Shown: positions 1 to 8,141 of the stretch, piece after piece
Layout: each line of letters starts with the position of its first letter
Position numbering within the stretch: position 1 is the first letter of the stretch
Assembly (NCBI GenBank): GCA_035363095.1
Contig: DAOSEK010000009.1
Span: 1-45,426 of the forward strand
Source: DAOSEK01 sp035363095
GTDB taxonomy: Archaea; Nanobdellota; Nanobdellia; Woesearchaeales; UBA119
Length of the DNA: 45,426 bases
Direction: 5' to 3'
Program-made: the position numbers and the translations under genes
Notes under the pieces: generated by a model
What the model saw: only the letters and a program-made list of their open reading frames with translations
What the model was told of the DNA's origin: nothing
The model's database searches: none

Positions 1-69
1 GAGGTTTTTCATTACAAAAAAGCGTACCAAGTCCTCGTGTTTAAACACGAGGTATCCTTTTCTATTAAT
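1..69 (+). repeat. RptA copy 0 (3' part, cut by window edge)
   Basis: This is the right-hand hairpin of the dispersed RptA family. Two inverted repeats are nested: an inner CCTCGTGTTT/AAACACGAGG and an outer AAAGCGTACC/GGTATCCTTT, followed by the shared end CTATTAAT. The left half lies outside the window or is missing. It ends 25 bases past the stop of the convergent phospholipase-D-like gene. Confidence 0.85.
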
Positions 70-93
70 AAAAAAACATCCTAGTAAGATTCT

Positions 94-1212
94 TCAAACC
101 CCGCTCTCATAAACATTTATGCATTCTTCATAGTATCTAATTGCAGTCTCATTATCGTATATGATAATCATATTCTCATCATTTCTTGTATTTCCATTCT
201 TTGTTGGATTATATGATCCTGTAACAACAATCTTTTTATCTATCACAAAAATCTTATGGTGCATTGAATTTGGATTACTATCTACCCTAACATCTATACT
301 CCTATTTAAAAGTGAGAATACACTACCAAGCGAATTAGCATTCCTTTTTTCGATAGTACCAAAAACTTCACCTCCACTAAGTTTAACATCAATAAGACTT
401 TGGGCAACCTTTTCATCAGTAAACGAAAAAGTAGCAAAACATATCTCATTTGACCCATTAATAACATTTAATAACGCCTTTTGACATCCATCTTCAGGAC
501 AAAAATAATTATCTAAAATCACCCCATCACTAAAAATTACCCTCCTGATTTCACTTTTTGTTCCTTTACTTAAAATGCCCCTTTTAAGCTCATTAAATTC
601 ATCATAAAAACTTTTAGCAAGACACTTGGATTTGATAATAATCATGTTATTATTGTTCTTAAAAAACCCATTTTTAGTAGGATTTGTTGAGCCAGTTAGT
701 ATAACCTCATCGTTAAAAATACAAAACTTGTTGTGCATTAAAGCACTTGCATAATCACATATGCAAAACTCACAATCTATACAATTTGAATCCTCCAAAA
801 CCAAGGAAATATTACTATTCCTATCTTTAGGTTCATCTCCATTAATTCCTTCAAAAGTCTTAATCAAACTAAACTCATCTGCTTTATTATCAAATATCTC
901 AAAAATCTCCTCATCTAAATCATAAAAAGCGCATTTCAAATTATAAGACTCATTAACAAAAAATGAGAATGCTAAAAAACAATCATCTTTTGGGCAAAAA
1001 TATATTATTGGCTCAAAACCATAACTCTCCTCACAAATTCCTAAGCTTTCATTGACGTTTCCTTTTCCAAAACCTACTAAAAAAAAATTAAAAAATCCCC
1101 CATTTTCAGAATTTATCAAAAAACCCTCTTTAACTCCAGCAAAAATAACTATCACCAAAACCAAAACGATTGCCAATATCAAATCATTCCTAGACTTATT
1201 CCCTATTTTCAT
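94..1212 (-). CDS. Membrane-anchored phospholipase-D-fold protein, two HKD-type halves
   Basis: 372 residues. A hydrophobic segment at about residues 10-27 anchors it, and the remainder is probably outside the cell. The rest is two similar halves, each starting with YFCPxDxC and ending with an H-x-K motif and a GSxNPTKNG motif (first near residue 160, second near 318). Two such motifs form one active site in the phospholipase D superfamily, which includes phospholipases, Nuc-type nucleases and cardiolipin synthases. The second motif is canonical (HHK, four residues, then Asp). The first reads HNK followed by FCIF and then Asn at the Asp position, although an Asp comes one residue later. The extra cysteines (CxxCxxCxC near residue 145) could form disulfides. 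Nuclease or phospholipase activity cannot be told apart from sequence. The neighbouring antiporter points the same way but has its own promoter region. Confidence 0.8.
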   Translation of the reverse strand: MKIGNKSRNDLILAIVLVLVIVIFAGVKEGFLINSENGGFFNFFLVGFGKGNVNESLGICEESYGFEPIIYFCPKDDCFLAFSFFVNESYNLKCAFYDLDEEIFEIFDNKADEFSLIKTFEGINGDEPKDRNSNISLVLEDSNCIDCEFCICDYASALMHNKFCIFNDEVILTGSTNPTKNGFFKNNNNMIIIKSKCLAKSFYDEFNELKRGILSKGTKSEIRRVIFSDGVILDNYFCPEDGCQKALLNVINGSNEICFATFSFTDEKVAQSLIDVKLSGGEVFGTIEKRNANSLGSVFSLLNRSIDVRVDSNPNSMHHKIFVIDKKIVVTGSYNPTKNGNTRNDENMIIIYDNETAIRYYEECINVYESGV

Positions 1213-1267
1213 AAAAAACTAAAACAGAATTCAATTAATAACTCTTTACAAGAAAAAACCAAAAAAA

Positions 1268-2980
1268 TTATCTATGTTTTTCAACCATTGGATGTTCATG
1301 TCCCTCTTGAACTCTCTCTTTTAATTCATTAAGATGGCTACTTTTAAATTCTTGGTATTTTCTTTTATCAATCCCAGCAGATTCAATTAGCACTGCTGTA
1401 TGGTTTCCACCTAAAAAGTGTGGTAAAATTACATAATCTGCTCCGGATTCATACAATTCAAAAGCCTCTTTAATCTGCCTTGCAGTAACAATTGTTACAG
1501 ATTTCTTATTTTTTTCATTAACCTTTTTCAAAAGCAAAAGATTAGAAGACAAATCAGGAATAGTAGAAACAATTAGTTTAGCTTTATCGACCCTTATTTC
1601 ATCTAAAAACTCTGAATCCTCAACATCGCCATAAATGCAGTTAATCCCTTTCTCAGATAACCTACTCATTGTTTCAGGATTATAATCCACCACAGCATAA
1701 CGTTTACTAAGCTTTGAGAAGCTCTTTAATATTGAAAAGCCAATCCTGTTGTATCCAAATAAGAAATAATCTATTTTCTCTTCTTTATATTTTTTTTTAT
1801 CCTTTAGATTTTTCCTTTCAAAAATACTTAATAATCTCTCGATTTTTGAATAAATCTGATCCGAAAACATAATCAAATAAGTAGACCCTGCAATGGTAGC
1901 AAGGCCAATCAAAGTGACAAAAGATTGCACTTGAGAAGAAATCTGACCAACTTTTACTCCCATTGCAATAACAATTAAAGAAAACTCTGAAATCTGGGCA
2001 ACTGTAAGACCTGCCATAAAACCAGTTTTTTTGCTATACCCAAAAATTCCCATCAAAATCATTACTATAATAGGGTTCCCAATCAAAATAAACAAAGAAA
2101 ATATTATTGCAGGAATTATTAAACTTGAAATATCAGTAAAAACCATTTGACTACCAAGTATCAAAAAAAACGAAATTATAAAAAAATCTCTCAATGGCTT
2201 TAGTTTTGAATTAATCTCATGGCTATATGGTGAAATTGAAAGCATAATCCCAGCAATTAAAGCTCCTACTTCAATAGAAAAACCAGCAAAATAAAACAAT
2301 GATGCAAGCCCTAAGCCAAAAGAAATCCCAAACAAAAATAAAAACTCTTGTGACTTTGCAAAAAAATTGCTGAATTTAGGTAAGATAAATATACTGACAG
2401 GAACTAAAGCACACATAAGCAAAATTCCTTTGATAAATGTGTAAAAAAGCACATTACCAGCACTTAATCCTGAAGTAAGAGAAGAAATCACAATCAATAT
2501 TACAATTGCAACAAAGTCCTGAACCAGCAAAAATCCAATAGAAATCTTTCCATAAAGCTTATCTAATGCATCTTTATCTGAAAGAAGTTTCATAATTATT
2601 ATAGTAGAAGAAAAAGTAAGTGCTATTGCAATGTATAGGGCAGTAGTAAAATTAAAACCTAAAATCATTCCAATTAAATAACCAAAAACAGTAGTAAACA
2701 CAATTTGACCAATTCCTGTAATCAAAGAAATCTTTCCAACTTCTTTTATAACCCTTGGAGAAAGATGTAACCCAACAATAAATAGCAAGAAAGCAATCCC
2801 AAACTCTGAAAATATCTGTAATGTCGAATTATCATGTAAAAGCCCTAAAAACATAGGTCCTATAAGAATACCAGAAACAATATAACCAATGATTAGTGGT
2901 TGCTTTAATAATCTCATAACAAAAGATATAGCCAAAACAACCAGCAAAACCAAACTTAATTGAACAAATACTCCAAGCAA
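1268..2980 (-). CDS. CPA2-family cation/proton antiporter with C-terminal RCK (TrkA-N) domain
   Basis: 570 residues. Residues 1 to about 380 form about 12 membrane segments typical of CPA2 (KefB/NapA-like) monovalent cation:proton exchangers, including the GSQMVF...GNPIIVMIL and AQISEFSLI stretches of the family. A cytoplasmic nucleotide-binding domain of the TrkA-N type follows from about residue 400, with the loop FGYNRIGF in place of the usual GxGxxG and an acidic residue ending the next strand (VVDYNPE). RCK domains gate transport in response to ligands such as NAD(H). The protein ends in a short His-rich tail. The likely role is K+ or Na+ efflux and pH balance. Whether K+ or Na+ is carried cannot be decided. 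Confidence 0.88.
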   Translation of the reverse strand: MLGVFVQLSLVLLVVLAISFVMRLLKQPLIIGYIVSGILIGPMFLGLLHDNSTLQIFSEFGIAFLLFIVGLHLSPRVIKEVGKISLITGIGQIVFTTVFGYLIGMILGFNFTTALYIAIALTFSSTIIIMKLLSDKDALDKLYGKISIGFLLVQDFVAIVILIVISSLTSGLSAGNVLFYTFIKGILLMCALVPVSIFILPKFSNFFAKSQEFLFLFGISFGLGLASLFYFAGFSIEVGALIAGIMLSISPYSHEINSKLKPLRDFFIISFFLILGSQMVFTDISSLIIPAIIFSLFILIGNPIIVMILMGIFGYSKKTGFMAGLTVAQISEFSLIVIAMGVKVGQISSQVQSFVTLIGLATIAGSTYLIMFSDQIYSKIERLLSIFERKNLKDKKKYKEEKIDYFLFGYNRIGFSILKSFSKLSKRYAVVDYNPETMSRLSEKGINCIYGDVEDSEFLDEIRVDKAKLIVSTIPDLSSNLLLLKKVNEKNKKSVTIVTARQIKEAFELYESGADYVILPHFLGGNHTAVLIESAGIDKRKYQEFKSSHLNELKERVQEGHEHPMVEKHR

Positions 2981-3600
2981 ACTAAATCCCTCCTTTGTAT
3001 TACAAAAAGATTAAAAAACAGCATCAAAATAAAGTAAACATCACTTGCTATTAAAAACCATTATCCAAAAAAACAAACTACAAAAACCACCTTTGAAAGT
3101 TCTATTTCATCTGTTTTATAACAGACAAACAACCTAAATTTAACATAGTATTTTATAAGCTTTTTGTTTATGGACTATTGAGAGGTTTAAATGAAAAACC
3201 TTTAAAGCATAAATGATAGATGGTATCTCTCTAAATAGTAAGGGTTATTAATCTGCAAATTTGTATTTGTTTATCCTTATATTAATTTGTTTCTTAATGC
3301 CTTGGTCAAAAGAACAAAGGTATTCCAATAACGAATAGACAAATTCTAAAAACTTGATTCCAGAAATCTAAAAATTTAATTGAAGAAATCTAAAAATTTA
3401 AATCAATCCATTCTTAGTAAAACTTAATTCAACTAATAAACACATCAAAGTTATTCAAAAAATATATAAACCAACTCAAATTACAAACTTTAATCCGGCG
3501 ATATAAGTTTTTTTTAAATAGGACTTTTAATAATCTGTAATTTTCGTTAATTTTAAATTATTTATAACATTTATATGAAATGTTGATTAGAATTTAAGTA
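2981..3600. other. Intergenic region with a run of AT-rich hairpins
   Basis: No coding frame is convincing here. Three successive inverted repeats lie at about 3172-3334: ACTATT-GAGAG with CTCTC-AATAGT around an inner AGGTTT/AAACCT-like stem, then AAGG...CCTT, then AATGCCTT/AAGGTATT (3297-3325). They could be one AT-rich structured transcript or a decayed repeat. No match to RNase P or SRP RNA signatures was seen. Confidence 0.4.
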
Positions 3601-3611
3601 CCAAATTAATT

Positions 3612-3680
3612 ATTGAAAATCTCACAATGTGAGATTTGTTCGGGGTTTAATACCCCTCACTTTAGTGTGAGATTTTCAAT
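3612..3680. other. Nested inverted repeat with alternative pairings
   Basis: A perfect 15-base inverted repeat, ATTGAAAATCTCACA (3612-3626) against TGTGAGATTTTCAAT (3666-3680), encloses a second TGTGAGATT (3629-3637) that competes for the same left arm. A GGGG/CCCC hairpin (3642-3656) and a CTCAC-TTTA-GTGTGAG hairpin lie between them. The layout of local versus distant partners is like that of the RptA family. The CCCTCACTTTAG core resembles terminal palindromes of IS200/IS605-type elements, which is an inference. Confidence 0.7.
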
Positions 3681-3689
3681 TTTAAAATT

Positions 3690-3760
3690 TATCCTCAATC
3701 AGTGAGTCCGTAAATACCCCTGACTTTAGGTTGGGGATAGGACGAACAATCAAGAGGATA
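3690..3760. ncRNA. Candidate structured RNA or element end: three-tier stem with tandem G-A internal loop
   Basis: Three nested stems are visible: TATCCTC (3690-3696)/GAGGATA (3754-3760), GTCC (3706-3709)/GGAC (3740-3743) and CCCC (3717-3720)/GGGG (3733-3736). The GTCC/GGAC stem is flanked by TGA on the left and GAA on the right. That would allow tandem sheared G-A pairs, as in kink-turns. The hammerhead core CUGANGA is absent. No known family was recognised. It could be a small RNA, a leader of the hairpin series that follows, or a relic of an insertion-sequence end. Confidence 0.4.
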
Positions 3761-3793
3761 TATTTTAATTATTTTGTTTGTTTAGCAATATAT

Positions 3794-3842
3794 GCCGAGG
3801 TCGCATACGAAGACTCCTTTACAGTCGTCTTGTCGCGACCTC
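3794..3842 (+). ncRNA. tRNA-Ser-start hairpin 1
   Basis: It begins with the first 14 bases of the tRNA-Ser gene (GCCGAGGTCGCATA) and then departs. GAGGTCGC (3797-3804) pairs with GCGACCTC (3835-3842). Inner pairings are AAGAC/GTCTT or, alternatively, GACT/AGTC. There is no anticodon arm or T arm, so this is not a tRNA. It is inferred to be a small hairpin RNA or processing mimic. Confidence 0.55.
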
Positions 3843-3898
3843 AAAGAAGCGTTGAGAAGCAATATAATTCAGAAAAACGATTAACTTGACAACAATAT

Positions 3899-3948
3899 GC
3901 CGAGGTCGCATACAAAGTGTCGTTGGACACTCCACTTGTCGCGACCTC
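3899..3948 (+). ncRNA. tRNA-Ser-start hairpin 2
   Basis: It has the same 14-base start and the same outer stem as hairpin 1 (3902-3909 with 3941-3948). The inner part differs in sequence yet still pairs, as AAGTG/CACTT or GTGTC/GACAC, so both the outer and the alternative inner stems are kept by compensating changes relative to hairpins 1 and 3. Confidence 0.55.
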
Positions 3949-4003
3949 GAGAATGCTTTAATTATGATTTTAAAGAAAGATTAATGGATGTTTAGCAATA
4001 TAT

Positions 4004-4052
4004 GCCGAGGTCGCATACAAAGACTCCTTTGAAGTCGTCTTGTCGCGACCTC
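4004..4052 (+). ncRNA. tRNA-Ser-start hairpin 3
   Basis: This is a near copy of hairpin 1, with only a few base changes on the loop side of the inner stem. The outer stem GAGGTCGC/GCGACCTC is intact. The spacer that follows is the same as the spacer after hairpin 1 and leads into the true tRNA gene. Confidence 0.55.
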
Positions 4053-4108
4053 AAAGAAGCGTTGAGAAGCAATATAATTCAGAAAAACGATTAACTTGAC
4101 AACAATAT

Positions 4109-4191
4109 GCCGAGGTCGCATAACTTGGTAGTGCGCAAGCCTGGAAAGCTTGTCCCATCTGGGATTCTGGGTTCAAATCCCAGCCTCGGCG
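4109..4191 (+). tRNA. tRNA-Ser (anticodon GGA)
   Basis: Acceptor stem GCCGAGG/CCTCGGC with discriminator G, D arm GCAT/GTGC, anticodon stem CAAGC/GCTTG around loop CTGGAAA, a long variable arm TCCCA-TC-TGGGA typical of serine tRNAs, and T arm CTGGG-TTCAAAT-CCCAG. The anticodon GGA reads UCC and UCU. CCA is not encoded. The three preceding hairpins share its 5' 14 bases and its immediate upstream bases CAATAT. Confidence 0.95.
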
Positions 4192-4208
4192 TTTTCCCAA
4201 TTTATATA

Positions 4209-5687
4209 TTATTGAATTATTCCCCTTTCTTCTAATAATCGTACATTAATATAACGTTTATTATCTTCACTTAAATCCCAGTAATTGTAAGTATATTTTG
4301 TTCCTAAATGCTCCAAAATAATCATTTTCTTAAAATCACCATCTCCGAACAATGCTCGATATAACTTGCCTTCATCAGTATTAGGATTATGAATGTTCAT
4401 TCTATCTGGTATTGGTTTTTCATCGTGGGTAATATAAGAAATTAAAAAGCTCCTATAGGTATCACTTAACTCTCTCAAAATCTTTGTATTTATTATAGAA
4501 ACATATTTTTTTATTACTTCGTTAATTTCGTTCATGTTATTTGCTGTAGTTTCCAATCCGTTAAACGCATATTTAGGATTGAAAAAATATAAATCTTTGT
4601 TAAAAATATTTAAGTCCATATATATTTTACCCAATAGATTTTTTCCAATATGTTTAATTAACTTAGCTTCCACCTGTTCATTTTTTAGATTTTCTAAAAT
4701 TGAGAAAATACAACACTTAAACATTAGGCTCCAGCAATTGGAATTAATTGCAAGCTCTTTTATTTCAGAGAAAATCAAATCACTATTTGATGTTTGAGTA
4801 ACTTCAAGTAATTTAGTAGCTAATAAATCTTCGTTTGAATCTAAAGCGTCCTTCCCAAAAGACAAAATAAGAGAATCTAAAAAATCTTGATGTTTTCTAA
4901 CAATTGATTCTTTATTTAACAAATCTATGTACATTTTTTTGTACATTTCTATTATATTTACTTTGGCATCTACATTTTCAAATTTAATATTATCAAATGC
5001 ATTATCTACATCCAAAAAACCATATCTTGTCAATTCTTCAAGATTACCATTACTTATTGAATCTAAAAAATTCTTCTTTATACTAGGTAAAATATTTTTA
5101 GGAAAAGTGGGGTGTTCATAAAGTTTATTTAAAAAATAAAAACTATATATTTCAAAAAATGTATTTGCGTCAGAACTAATCAAACTTTCAAACCTTGCAG
5201 ATATTTCTCCAAAATTAAAATCCGTAGATTCTTTATTAAATAAATATCGAAAGGAATCACCAGTAGAACAACCTTTTTGCAACAAAAATCCTCTTGTTCC
5301 ATAAGAATTTTCAAAAAGTTTTAGTATTTCTTTAAAACTTGGTCTTTCTAAGAATAATCCCAATGTCTTAAAGGTATAAGCCATTTTATCTCCTAAAACA
5401 ATATTTGGATCAAAACCCTTTGATTCATAATATTGAATTAATTTGCACAAATCAATAAATTGATTTTCGTAGCCTTTGCTCTTTAGTATTTGTAGCTTTC
5501 TTAAATTTTCTATAAAGTATACATAATTTATCAGTTCAAAATGTCCTAGACCTATAGCTTCTTCTTTCAATAAACCTAATTCTTCCTGTGTACTTGCTTT
5601 ATTTACATCATTACAAATCTCTGATAGATCCCTTACCATACCACTAGGGACAAGTAATATGTTTTTAATTACTTGCAGTAAAAACAT
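4209..5687 (-). CDS. Conserved-looking protein of unknown function, 492 residues
   Basis: I do not recognise this family. The protein is soluble, rich in Lys, Asn, Leu and Glu, and mostly helical by eye, with no signal peptide and no clear catalytic motif. A pattern like paired helices (for example around residues 30-130) would suit a scaffold or binding protein. The start ATG follows an AAATTTAT-like TATA element by about 25 bases, consistent with a leaderless transcript. It ends 18 bases from the tRNA-Ser gene, which runs convergently. The long uninterrupted frame and codon use like that of its neighbours support a real gene. Confidence 0.7.
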   Translation of the reverse strand: MFLLQVIKNILLVPSGMVRDLSEICNDVNKASTQEELGLLKEEAIGLGHFELINYVYFIENLRKLQILKSKGYENQFIDLCKLIQYYESKGFDPNIVLGDKMAYTFKTLGLFLERPSFKEILKLFENSYGTRGFLLQKGCSTGDSFRYLFNKESTDFNFGEISARFESLISSDANTFFEIYSFYFLNKLYEHPTFPKNILPSIKKNFLDSISNGNLEELTRYGFLDVDNAFDNIKFENVDAKVNIIEMYKKMYIDLLNKESIVRKHQDFLDSLILSFGKDALDSNEDLLATKLLEVTQTSNSDLIFSEIKELAINSNCWSLMFKCCIFSILENLKNEQVEAKLIKHIGKNLLGKIYMDLNIFNKDLYFFNPKYAFNGLETTANNMNEINEVIKKYVSIINTKILRELSDTYRSFLISYITHDEKPIPDRMNIHNPNTDEGKLYRALFGDGDFKKMIILEHLGTKYTYNYWDLSEDNKRYINVRLLEERGIIQ

Positions 5688-5744
5688 TGGTTTTTGATTA
5701 AATCAAGCATAAATTTTACTAAATTTCAGAAATAATCCCTATTT

Positions 5745-6488
5745 TTACAAAAGATACAGCTCTTTTAGCTCTTTATAGCAGTACTCTGCCAAAGGCAAAA
5801 GATTTACAATATCAGCCTTATTATATTCAAGTAATTTTGCTAAATATTCCTTATTATGACTTCTTAAATAATTATTCCAAAGAAAAATTGCGTCAGCTCC
5901 ACTTACTCCTTGAATTAAATCTTCTCTTTTGATATCAAGTTGTTTTTCAATATTCTTTAAACCTCCAATAAAACCCAACTTTTTAAGTCCAAAACGCAAA
6001 TCAAAATGCGGGACATTTGGAACAACATCACCAAACTCTTTATTAAGTATAGGAACATCAAAACAACTTCCATTAAAACTTACTATCAGCTTAAAATCCT
6101 TTAAAGCCTCATATAAATTATTAGAATCAAGATTATACCCTCTAATGAATTGATTGCAGTTTTCCCCATCATAAAGTCCAACTACAGTAGTTTGACAATG
6201 AGAATTAGTCTCAATATCTAAAAACACACATTCATTCTTAAAATCCTCAAAAAAACGCCAAAACTCACCAACTGGGAAGTTTTTATAAAAAAATAAAGAG
6301 TCTTTTGAGTAATACGCATTATATGATTTTCTTAAGCTTTCATCAAAATTTCTCTTTTTTAATAACGAAATTCCTTTCAAAGACTTACTAGAAATAAAAT
6401 CATCCCATACAATTATCCCTTGTGCCCATATAGACCTTTCCTTTTTTAATCCAAAATTCTCAAGATGTATGAAACTGTTTTTAATCAT
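5745..6488 (-). CDS. RNase H-fold 3'-5' exonuclease, YprB/RNase_H_2 type
   Basis: 247 residues. The DnaQ-like core starts near residue 88 with VFLDIETNS, whose Asp and Glu bind the first metal. The second motif is LIVSFNGSCFDVPIL, with the middle Asp, and the last is EYNKADIVNLLPLA, with the final Asp. This arrangement is that of the YprB-like branch of DEDD exonucleases, often found as single-domain proteins in archaea and acting on RNA or single-stranded DNA. The N-terminal ~85 residues (WAQGIIVWDDF) form the extension common in this branch. The next gene outward is a divergent YhaM-like exoribonuclease, so two nucleases share one promoter region. Confidence 0.85.
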   Translation of the reverse strand: MIKNSFIHLENFGLKKERSIWAQGIIVWDDFISSKSLKGISLLKKRNFDESLRKSYNAYYSKDSLFFYKNFPVGEFWRFFEDFKNECVFLDIETNSHCQTTVVGLYDGENCNQFIRGYNLDSNNLYEALKDFKLIVSFNGSCFDVPILNKEFGDVVPNVPHFDLRFGLKKLGFIGGLKNIEKQLDIKREDLIQGVSGADAIFLWNNYLRSHNKEYLAKLLEYNKADIVNLLPLAEYCYKELKELYLL

Positions 6489-6608
6489 AATTTAACTAAA
6501 AAATGATTCTTTTAAATAATTATCTGTTGAAAAAGTCCATTTGAAAATCCATAAAAAAAAGTTTATTATTTAAACCAATAAACAAATCGCATCTTAATCA
6601 TAACAATC

Positions 6609-6616
6609 TTTATAAA
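6609..6616 (+). promoter_or_regulatory. TATA box of the YhaM-like gene
   Basis: TTTATAAA is centred about 32 bases before the ATG at 6644, predicting a transcript that starts only a few bases before the ATG, with no ribosome-binding site between. This is the usual archaeal near-leaderless layout. Confidence 0.55.
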
Positions 6617-6643
6617 AAACAAAAATAATATGTTAAATTAGAA

Positions 6644-7597
6644 ATGGAAATCAAACAAAAGGGCATAAAAGAATACCAAAAGTACGAGCCTATTAAAGAT
6701 ATATTTGTTGTAAAATACAAAAAACCCCCTGAGAAATACTCAAAAGGCTACATGTTTGAGCTAAGGCTTGCAGATGCAACAGGTGAGATAAACTCCAAAT
6801 ACTGGGGACCTGATGATAAAGAAAAAGTGTCCTCTTTATATGATAAGATCCAAAAAAATTCTGTAATCAAGGTGGAAGGAAACATAAAGGAATACAAAAA
6901 CGCACTTGAACTGAACCTCACATCAATCCTAACCCTTGTAGATCAAGAGTATGATAAATCTCAATTTATTAAGAAAACCTCAAAAGATACTAAATCAATG
7001 TATGAAATACTAACAAACGCAATCTCAACAATAAAAAATCCCCAGTGTAAAAAACTTCTTGACTCCTTCTTTTCAGATCCAATATTCACTGAAAAATTTA
7101 AATCTCACACCGCTGCAATATATATTCATCATAACACGATTGGTGGTCTCTTAGAACACACATCTAATGTGTTGCAAATTTGTCTGAAACTATGTGATTT
7201 ATATCCTTCAATAGATAGGGATTTAGTAATAACAGGAGCAATTCTTCATGATATAGGTAAACTTAAAGAACTAGAGTTTAAATCAAGTATTTACGCAACT
7301 GAAGAAGGTAGATTGATAGGTCATCTTGTCATAAGCTATGAAATGATTTCAAAAAAATTAGAAGAACTAAAGATTGAAGGAACCATTAAAAACAAAATAT
7401 TACATACAATTGTTGCCCATCATGGCAAAAAAGAAAATGGATCACCAAAAGAGCCCATGTTTCCAGAAGCAATGTGCATCTATCTAGCAGATGACATGGA
7501 TGCCAAAATAGCACACATGTTATCTCTTAAAGAAACTGCCTTTACTGATGATGATTTTATTTACTCCAAAGAATTTGGAAATATCTTCTTAAAATAA
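6644..7597 (+). CDS. YhaM-like 3'-5' exoribonuclease (OB fold plus HD domain)
   Basis: 317 residues. An OB-fold nucleic-acid-binding domain (about residues 12-105; FELRLADATGEINSKYWG) is followed by an HD phosphohydrolase domain with HHNTIGGLLEHT (residues 165-175), the HD pair in ILHDIGK (about 200-206) and TIVAHHG (about 264). This order is that of bacterial YhaM/Cbf1, a 3'-5' exonuclease with a metal-dependent HD active site. In archaea it probably degrades RNA or trims DNA ends, and the exact substrate is inferred. It is divergent from the RNase H-fold exonuclease gene. Confidence 0.88.
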   Translation: MEIKQKGIKEYQKYEPIKDIFVVKYKKPPEKYSKGYMFELRLADATGEINSKYWGPDDKEKVSSLYDKIQKNSVIKVEGNIKEYKNALELNLTSILTLVDQEYDKSQFIKKTSKDTKSMYEILTNAISTIKNPQCKKLLDSFFSDPIFTEKFKSHTAAIYIHHNTIGGLLEHTSNVLQICLKLCDLYPSIDRDLVITGAILHDIGKLKELEFKSSIYATEEGRLIGHLVISYEMISKKLEELKIEGTIKNKILHTIVAHHGKKENGSPKEPMFPEAMCIYLADDMDAKIAHMLSLKETAFTDDDFIYSKEFGNIFLK

Positions 7598-7613
7598 AAC
7601 CTTAGTAATAATG

Positions 7614-8141
7614 TTATTTTATAGTATAAATTGCTATAAAATATCCAGCTTCTAAATTTTCTAATGTGTGCACTGGCAAATTTACTATTACCGGTCTAAA
7701 ATTTTTTTCAGGAAATAACATTTCCAAATAAAGTGTATACAGGGTCTTTTCAAAATCACTATCAAAAACCAATTCTTTTTTAGAGAATTCACTTATCTCT
7801 TCAAGACTTTTTCTTTTAATAGCCATCGGTTTATTATATTTTTCAAACTCTTTTTTTCCAAGGTTGACCTTTGAAAGAATAATAGCATTCTTACTTAATT
7901 GTGAATAGAAAAGCGGTTGATATTCAACAATCTTTTCTTCAATTAAATAGCTTCCATTTACATCAGGGTTGGTTGAAACAAACAAAACAACCCCTAATTT
8001 TTCTTTAATAGCCTCACAAGAAAAGTTAACAAGATAATCAATTGTCTTTTCTTGAGACGAAATATTAGTCTTATGTGATTTTTTGAATAAATTCTCACTA
8101 AATATATTTGCCCTGTTTTCAGAAATCTTATTATTTAACAT
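7614..8141 (-). CDS. Unknown soluble protein, 175 residues
   Basis: Not recognised. The middle region (LGVVLFVSTNPDVNGSYLIEEKIVEYQ) and the C-terminal strand-rich part (FRPVIVNLPVHTLENLEAGYFIAIYTIK) suggest an alpha/beta fold. There are no signal peptide, membrane segment or metal-site motifs. ATG at 8141 was preferred over TTG at 8150 because a TTTAAATA element sits about 36 bases upstream. It is convergent with the YhaM-like gene, with 16 bases between stops. The tail is unlike the catalytic ends of common enzymes, so no function is offered. Confidence 0.6.
   Translation of the reverse strand: MLNNKISENRANIFSENLFKKSHKTNISSQEKTIDYLVNFSCEAIKEKLGVVLFVSTNPDVNGSYLIEEKIVEYQPLFYSQLSKNAIILSKVNLGKKEFEKYNKPMAIKRKSLEEISEFSKKELVFDSDFEKTLYTLYLEMLFPEKNFRPVIVNLPVHTLENLEAGYFIAIYTIK

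Larger units (their letters stand above)
3781..4122 (+). repeat. 132-base direct duplication (3781-3912 and 3991-4122) within a 105-base periodic series
   Basis: Segments 3781-3912 and 3991-4122 are nearly identical at an offset of 210. The few differences fall in the loop side of the hairpin. Inside this, the 14-mer GCCGAGGTCGCATA begins at 3794, 3899, 4004 and 4109, a spacing of exactly 105 each time. The fourth occurrence is the 5' end of tRNA-Ser. Confidence 0.9.

Noticed and set aside
161..484. Plus-strand frame within the PLD-like gene
   Set aside because: It is antisense to the clear HKD motifs of the minus-strand gene, and its composition is that of a reverse frame.
3690..3760. Hammerhead ribozyme
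   Set aside because: The stem is flanked by GTGA and GAAC, but the core CUGANGA is missing: the bases before the stem read TCAGTGA. The cleavage-site stem is not formed.
3794..4191. CRISPR array
   Set aside because: The 105-base period, three hairpins plus a tRNA, and nearly identical spacers do not fit CRISPR, where repeats of 24-48 bases separate unique spacers of similar length. No cas genes lie nearby.
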